Source: Alphaproteobacteria bacterium (GTDB taxonomy: Bacteria > Pseudomonadota > Alphaproteobacteria > BNTO01). Taken from it: DNA of 6,000 nt. The DNA lies in contig BNTO01000066.1 in assembly GCA_025996655.1 (NCBI GenBank), forward strand, positions 1-6,000, read 5' to 3'. Numbering within the stretch: the first letter of the stretch is position 1; every line of letters begins with the position of its first letter. Below, piece by piece: positions 1-6,000 of the stretch. A model generated the notes under the pieces. It was not told the DNA's origin. It did no database searches and was given only the letters and a program-made list of their open reading frames with translations. The position numbers were made by a program, and so were the translations under genes.

Positions 1-118
1 TGACAAAAAGGGAAGATAAAGGTCAAAAAGGAAACTTTTTCGTACTTTCTCCTTTTAAAAATCGGATTTTACGACAAAAATTTTGCAAAACTCATTCTTG
101 CTCTTCTTCGGGGGGTGA

Positions 119-271
119 GCTGTTAGGGTTCAACAGGGCCCTAAACAACATATCCATCCAGAGTTTAATCCAAGATGGCGCGAAGTCAATTATCATGCCT
201 CCTTAGCTGAAGCTGCCCGTCGCGAGGCCAGAGAAGTCGAAGAAGCCATTCGTCGCGTATCGGAGCAATAA
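119..271 (+). pseudogene. Coding-like C-terminal fragment with no start codon
   Basis: This frame is open for 50 codons and stops with TAA at 269-271, but it contains no ATG, GTG or TTG; a TGA at 116-118 closes it upstream. The translation looks like real protein: it contains KQHIHPEFNPRW, and then a charged, Ala/Arg/Glu-rich helix (SLAEAARREAREVEEAIRR) ending VSEQ. Codon choice also resembles coding DNA. I do not recognise the family. The IHPEFN string recalls the start of ribosomal protein L31, but what follows does not fit L31. A second plus-strand frame is open from the left edge to 206 and also lacks a start, so a frameshifted or 5'-truncated gene entering from the left is possible. A short ORF with a rare start is the alternative. 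Function is unknown. Confidence 0.35.
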
Positions 272-416
272 TTTGAGAACTGATACAAATAAGACAGGTT
301 CCCCGGATCCGGCAAATTCAACTGAGATTCCGCTGAAATTAACAAAAACGCTTTTTTTCACTTTTTTCTGCACAAAAAGCAAGAGGTCGTTTTAACTTTT
401 TTTTAGTTCGTTCTTT
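272..416. other. Intergenic spacer without a recognised gene
   Basis: This stretch separates the plus-strand fragment ending at 271 from the minus-strand transporter ending at 417, so it is a convergent junction. It contains the 10 bp palindrome CCGGATCCGG at 303-312 and a weak 6 bp stem at 319-339, neither followed by a clear U-tract. T-rich runs lie at 351-400. I see no convincing intrinsic terminator for either side. Confidence 0.5.
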
Positions 417-1217
417 TCAGACTTTTTTTGAGTGAAAGAACACGTTTTTTAAGTAAGGAATAAGGACGCAAACGCCAATAACGACGTAACGGAGAATAAA
501 GGAATCGAGGCCGTAACCCATCCAAAGCATGGTCAGCGAAGGTTTTGGCGTCACGAAAAGAAAAAACGCCAAGTAGCTAAACAAAAAGTGGTCGACAAAA
601 CTTGAAAGAAATATGGAGGCGCCGTGTCTGAGGCCGAGAAGGTGGCCTTTTGTTCCCTTTTTGAGCCTTTGGAAAGTTGCGACCGACGTTAATTGGCTCG
701 CAGCAAAGGCGAAAAGGCTGGCGCCTAAAATGCGCAAAGACGGAAGAAAGAGGCATTTTATGGCTTCGTAATTTTTTTGCGCTTGCAAAAGGAAGGCATC
801 CGGGCGCGCCGACGCATCCTGCGCCTCACCGCCCTCACCAATCACGGGGACATGCAGAAGGGAAAGAATCATACTGAACGCAAAAAAGCTATAAGCCAGG
901 AAACTTAAGAGAATGCCGCGGCGTGCGGCCTTTGCGCCGTAGAGATTCGTCATGAGGGTGTTGGCGAAAAAAGTTGTTGTGAACAAAACGGTTCCTAATG
1001 GGGTAGGAGACGAAAAAAAAGAATAGTGCGTAATGTGCAAAATTTGAATATTTGCCAGACAAATCGCCAGGGCATTATAAAGATAAAGGCCTGTAAGCCC
1101 GAAGATTTTGTGAAAAAGGGAAAGAGCCGCCAGGGAAAAAAACAACACAAAGACCGAGACGACTTCGGGCGGAAGGCTTGTCCCCCAAGCAAGAACGAAG
1201 TCTAAAACGTCCTCCAT
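417..1217 (-). CDS. YhhQ/VUT-family queuosine-precursor transporter (DUF165-like)
   Basis: This is a 266-residue integral membrane protein with about six to seven hydrophobic segments (near residues 17-34, 42-62, 72-90, 100-122, 155-178, 195-221 and 240-258). Family traits visible are ALAICLANIQIL (49-60), LGTVLF followed by FFANTLMTNLYGAKAARR (83-100), and a late FLSSFVDHFLF segment (203-213). These align by memory with the LANIQ..., GNVLF...ATDxLxExYGKKxAR and SxxxDT segments of YhhQ/VUT transporters, which take up queuosine precursors such as preQ0, preQ1 or queuine across the inner membrane. The usual acidic residues of the central motif are replaced (D to T, E to N), so substrate assignment is uncertain. 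The ATG lies 20 bp after the antiporter stop. A GGAG sits 11 bases upstream, somewhat far, so translational coupling is plausible. Length is normal for the family. Confidence 0.72.
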   Translation of the reverse strand: MEDVLDFVLAWGTSLPPEVVSVFVLFFSLAALSLFHKIFGLTGLYLYNALAICLANIQILHITHYSFFSSPTPLGTVLFTTTFFANTLMTNLYGAKAARRGILLSFLAYSFFAFSMILSLLHVPVIGEGGEAQDASARPDAFLLQAQKNYEAIKCLFLPSLRILGASLFAFAASQLTSVATFQRLKKGTKGHLLGLRHGASIFLSSFVDHFLFSYLAFFLFVTPKPSLTMLWMGYGLDSFILRYVVIGVCVLIPYLKNVFFHSKKV

Positions 1218-1237
1218 AAAATTCCCGGCTCCATTTC

Positions 1238-2707
1238 CTAATACAAAAATATAAACGAAACAAGCAACAAAATGGGAAGCAAAATGCTACAAGACCACGC
1301 CATATAACCAAAGAAACTTGGCATACGAACGCCATACTGCGTCGCAATGCTTTTTACCATGAAATTCGGTGCGTTGCCTATATATGTAAGGGCGCCCATA
1401 AACACAGAGCTAGCAGAAATGGCCATGAGAATGCGAGCGCCTTCATTCATGAGATACTGCGCGTTTCCGCCCGCCATTTTGAAAAAAACAAGATAGGTTG
1501 GGGCATTATCCAAAAAGGCCGAAAAGGGACTGACGCACCAAAAATACAAAAAAGGCGCATGCTCCGCGTGTAAAAGCATGTGGCATACCGGTTGAAAAAA
1601 TTCGTGCTCGCCTTTGAGCATGGCATTAATAGGCGCTATGGTAATAAAAATAGCCACAAAATAACGCGCCACTTCCGAAAGGGGCTCCCACGAAAAACGG
1701 TTGATTTTACGAAGAGAATGTCCGCAGATTTTAGGCGAAAAAAGGAGAGAAATAAGCGAGATGCCTATAAGCCCACCATTTTGCAAAAGGTTACTCATAA
1801 ACAAAGGGGCGCCAAAAATTCGGGCCACGACTTTTTGAGGTAACGTCCCCGTCCACGCAACGAATCCGACTACAACAAACATTAAAAAGATATTGAGGGA
1901 TCCCGTCACTTCTACGGCAGGGCCCTTTTGTAACTCGAGAGTTTCGGCTTCGTCATGGAGGATTTTTCGCTCTTTGGCAAGAAATCTCTTATCAAGGAAG
2001 ATATAAAAGAGAAGAAGAAGAACCGATGTCAATAAGAAAAATGGGAAAATGTGTTTGGCCGTCCAAAAAAACTGCACGCCTTTTAAGTAGCCCAAAAACA
2101 AAGGTGGGTCTCCAAAAGGAAGTAAACAGCCGCCAATATTGGAAACGAAAAAAATAAAGAAAATAACGGTATGGGCTTTATAATGCCTGTGTTTATTGAT
2201 TTCGAGTAGCGGCCGCAACAAAAGCATGGAGGTCCCCGTTGTCCCCATAAGATTGGCTAGAATTTCGCCCACAATAAAAAGAATTGTGTTGATTTTTGTT
2301 GTTCCTACGCGATGGATATCAATATGAATTCCGCCGCTTACAACGTACATGGTAACGATCAAGAGAATGAAAGGCACGTAATCTTTGATCATAATATTGG
2401 AAAGCATGCGAATCGTCGGAGAAATTCCTAAAGACATTTCGCACAGCCCCACAGAAAACAGGGCCCACACGGCCAAAATCCAATTGTCAAACTTTTTCCA
2501 TACCGCAGGGACGAGGAGCGGGCAAAGCGCGATGGACAACAAAACGCCAAAAAAAGGAGGAAGCGTTGCCAAAGACGGCAGCGCTTGAGCTGCTGCCTGG
2601 CAAGAGTTGCCGAGTAAAAAGAAAGACAAAAAGGCAAAGATCCCCCCATTCCTCATCTTTTTCGTTTTCAAACGTTCTTTAACTTTTTCATTGTCGCGGC
2701 TTTCCAA
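1238..2707 (-). CDS. CitMHS_2/NhaD-type sodium:proton antiporter
   Basis: This is a 489-residue polytopic inner-membrane protein of the ion transporter superfamily, probably exchanging Na+ for H+. Diagnostic stretches are GTTGTSMLLLRPLL (155-168), SNIGGCLLPFGDPPLFLG (189-206), LDNAPTYLVF (399-408) and GALTYIGNAPNFMVK (438-452). The GDPPLFLG and NAPN motifs lie in the two halves, as expected of an inverted-repeat transporter. About twelve hydrophobic segments can be counted. A signal-like stretch (residues 19-40, ending SCQAAAQA) precedes the first core helix. The start chosen is TTG at 2707 because AAGGAAG stands 8 bases upstream; the ATG at 2656 (residue 18) has no Shine-Dalgarno but would remove a charged 17-residue N-terminal tail, so it remains possible. 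The gene is the first of an operon with the YhhQ-like transporter. Citrate or another anion as substrate cannot be excluded from sequence alone. Confidence 0.8.
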   Translation of the reverse strand: MESRDNEKVKERLKTKKMRNGGIFAFLSFFLLGNSCQAAAQALPSLATLPPFFGVLLSIALCPLLVPAVWKKFDNWILAVWALFSVGLCEMSLGISPTIRMLSNIMIKDYVPFILLIVTMYVVSGGIHIDIHRVGTTKINTILFIVGEILANLMGTTGTSMLLLRPLLEINKHRHYKAHTVIFFIFFVSNIGGCLLPFGDPPLFLGYLKGVQFFWTAKHIFPFFLLTSVLLLLFYIFLDKRFLAKERKILHDEAETLELQKGPAVEVTGSLNIFLMFVVVGFVAWTGTLPQKVVARIFGAPLFMSNLLQNGGLIGISLISLLFSPKICGHSLRKINRFSWEPLSEVARYFVAIFITIAPINAMLKGEHEFFQPVCHMLLHAEHAPFLYFWCVSPFSAFLDNAPTYLVFFKMAGGNAQYLMNEGARILMAISASSVFMGALTYIGNAPNFMVKSIATQYGVRMPSFFGYMAWSCSILLPILLLVSFIFLY

Positions 2708-2715
2708 CTTTCTAT

Positions 2716-2722
2716 CTTCCTT
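2716..2722 (-). promoter_or_regulatory. Ribosome binding site deciding the TTG start of the antiporter
   Basis: Read on the minus strand this is AAGGAAG, 8 bases before TTG at 2707. The alternative ATG at 2656 is preceded only by AACGAAAAAG, which is not a Shine-Dalgarno sequence. This supports the TTG start. Confidence 0.55.
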
Positions 2723-2810
2723 TTAACGTTTTTCTAGAAAACTCTCGCTTTGTCCTGTCTCTAGGACTTTATGTTAAAGAACAAAAACCTCTTCTCCTTA
2801 AATTTATTCT

Positions 2811-2838
2811 ATCATACTCTGCCTTTAAAGAGTTGAAA
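2811..2838 (-). promoter_or_regulatory. Candidate sigma-70 promoter for the antiporter-transporter operon
   Basis: On the minus strand TTTCAA (2838-2833) and TATGAT (2816-2811) are separated by 16 bp, a plausible -35/-10 pair. The leader from there to the TTG start is about 100 bases. It contains a short hairpin (GTCCT/AGGAC arms at 2752-2767). The spacer is AT-rich, so a chance match is possible. Confidence 0.35.
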
Positions 2839-2905
2839 AATATTGAATAAGCAAATTCTAGAAAATCCGAAAAGTGCCTCTTTTTTCTTTTTTACAACCT
2901 TTTGC

Positions 2906-5785
<2,880 letters not shown>

Positions 5786-5796
5786 GACAGGGATTT

Positions 5797-5849
5797 ATCC
5801 TCCTAAGGATTCCTTTAGGAGGGAGATCATACTACCGGCTTTAGCCGGT
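5797..5849 (+). mobile_element. Two adjacent hairpins, possible IS200/IS605-type element end
   Basis: The first hairpin has arms CCTCCTAAGG and CCTTTAGGAGG-type sequence at about 5799-5822 (10 bp stem with one G-T wobble, 4-base loop). The second is ACCGGCT-TT-AGCCGGT at 5834-5849 (7 bp perfect stem). Neither has a U-tract, so they are poor intrinsic terminators. Stems closed around CTTTAG and followed by GGAG-rich sequence are typical of the subterminal hairpins of IS200/IS605 elements. No tnpA or tnpB reading frame is seen here, so this would be a bare or truncated end. It sits exactly where recF similarity stops. Other explanations are a small palindromic repeat family or attenuator remnants. 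Confidence 0.35.
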
Positions 5850-5862
5850 CAGTCATTGATTA

Positions 5863-5938
5863 GACCTTCTGTGAAAGGTGCAAAAAGGGCAAAGATTTGA
5901 TAAAAAGGCTTAGATCCTCAGACAAAATAGAGTCTATC
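5863..5938 (+). mobile_element. Putative left end of an IS element ahead of its transposase
   Basis: This 76-base stretch precedes the transposase ATG. It begins GACCTTCTGTGAAAGGTGC, which has the look of a terminal inverted repeat, and is preceded by TTA (5860-5862), a plausible 3 bp target duplication for IS5-group elements. The other end lies outside the window, so neither the inverted repeat nor the target duplication can be confirmed. Confidence 0.3.
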
Positions 5939-6000
5939 ATGCTCACCTACAACAAAATCATGAAAAAACCTGTAACGTTTCAAAGACTTTTCGGCGTTAA
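5939..6000 (+). CDS. Transposase N-terminus, probably IS5 family (cut by window edge)
   Basis: Only the first 20 codons are visible: MLTYNKIMKKPVTF then QRLFGV, running off the right edge. This resembles the opening of many IS5-family transposases (MLTYxxIxxxPxxFxxLxGL), which begin with a helix-turn-helix DNA-binding region before the DDE catalytic domain. The ATG at 5939 is the only suitable start, with no strong Shine-Dalgarno upstream, as is common for transposases. It is divergent from recF/gyrB. Whether the element is intact cannot be told. The family call rests on a short N-terminal match and could change with the full protein. Confidence 0.6.
   Translation, partial: MLTYNKIMKKPVTFQRLFGV

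Noticed and set aside
143..190. Possible ribosomal protein L31 start (KQHIHPEFN)
   Set aside because: Only six or so residues resemble L31; the cysteine or TRST-type core and the tail of L31 are absent and there is no start codon.
92..196. Minus-strand 34-codon frame with AGGAGG next to its ATG
   Set aside because: The AGGAGG is only one base from the ATG, too close to act as its Shine-Dalgarno, and the frame mirrors the coding-like plus-strand frame codon for codon.
303..312. CCGGATCCGG palindrome as a terminator
   Set aside because: There is no room for a loop and no U-tract follows; it is a plain restriction-site-like palindrome.
677..877. Plus-strand open frame of 66 codons, and similar short frames opposite the antiporter and gyrB
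   Set aside because: All are antisense shadows of well-supported membrane-protein or gyrase genes, with no ribosome binding site or family resemblance.

Overview
The window looks like a piece of an alphaproteobacterial chromosome, probably from a host-associated lineage. The GyrB protein has the length and wording of alphaproteobacterial GyrB, and the remains of recF lie directly upstream of it, a common order in that class. The AT-rich spacers, a decayed housekeeping gene and mobile-element sequence fit a genome undergoing reduction. The lineage is inferred from remembered family features, not from a search.

Layout from left to right. Positions 1-416 hold no complete gene; the only coding-like piece is a start-less plus-strand frame ending at 271. 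Positions 417-2707 hold a two-gene minus-strand operon: a CitMHS_2/NhaD-type Na+/H+ antiporter (TTG start, good Shine-Dalgarno), then 20 bp later a YhhQ/VUT-family queuosine-precursor transporter. Positions 2708-2905 form a 198 bp spacer with a candidate promoter for that operon. Positions 2906-5311 hold gyrB on the minus strand, full length at 801 residues. Positions 5312 to about 5785 are a broken recF whose C-terminal motifs can still be read in pieces. Positions 5797-5849 carry two hairpins that resemble IS200/IS605-type element ends. From 5939 to the right edge the first 20 codons of a plus-strand transposase, probably IS5 family, are visible.

How the genes relate. GyrB is the ATPase/TOPRIM subunit of DNA gyrase and would work with GyrA encoded elsewhere. 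RecF, which normally loads RecA at gaps, appears to have been lost after insertion of mobile DNA and point decay. Its remnant still runs in frame into gyrB, so the gyrB start has to be set by its own ribosome binding site at 5318-5325. The antiporter and the transporter are co-oriented membrane proteins, probably co-transcribed, concerned with ion balance and base salvage.

No wholly new system is evident. The points most worth a second look are the Lys in place of Asp in the GyrB TOPRIM signature (EGKSAGGNA instead of EGDSAGGSA), the recF decay at the gyrB boundary, the altered signature motif in the YhhQ-like protein, and the hairpin-rich mobile-element junction inside recF.
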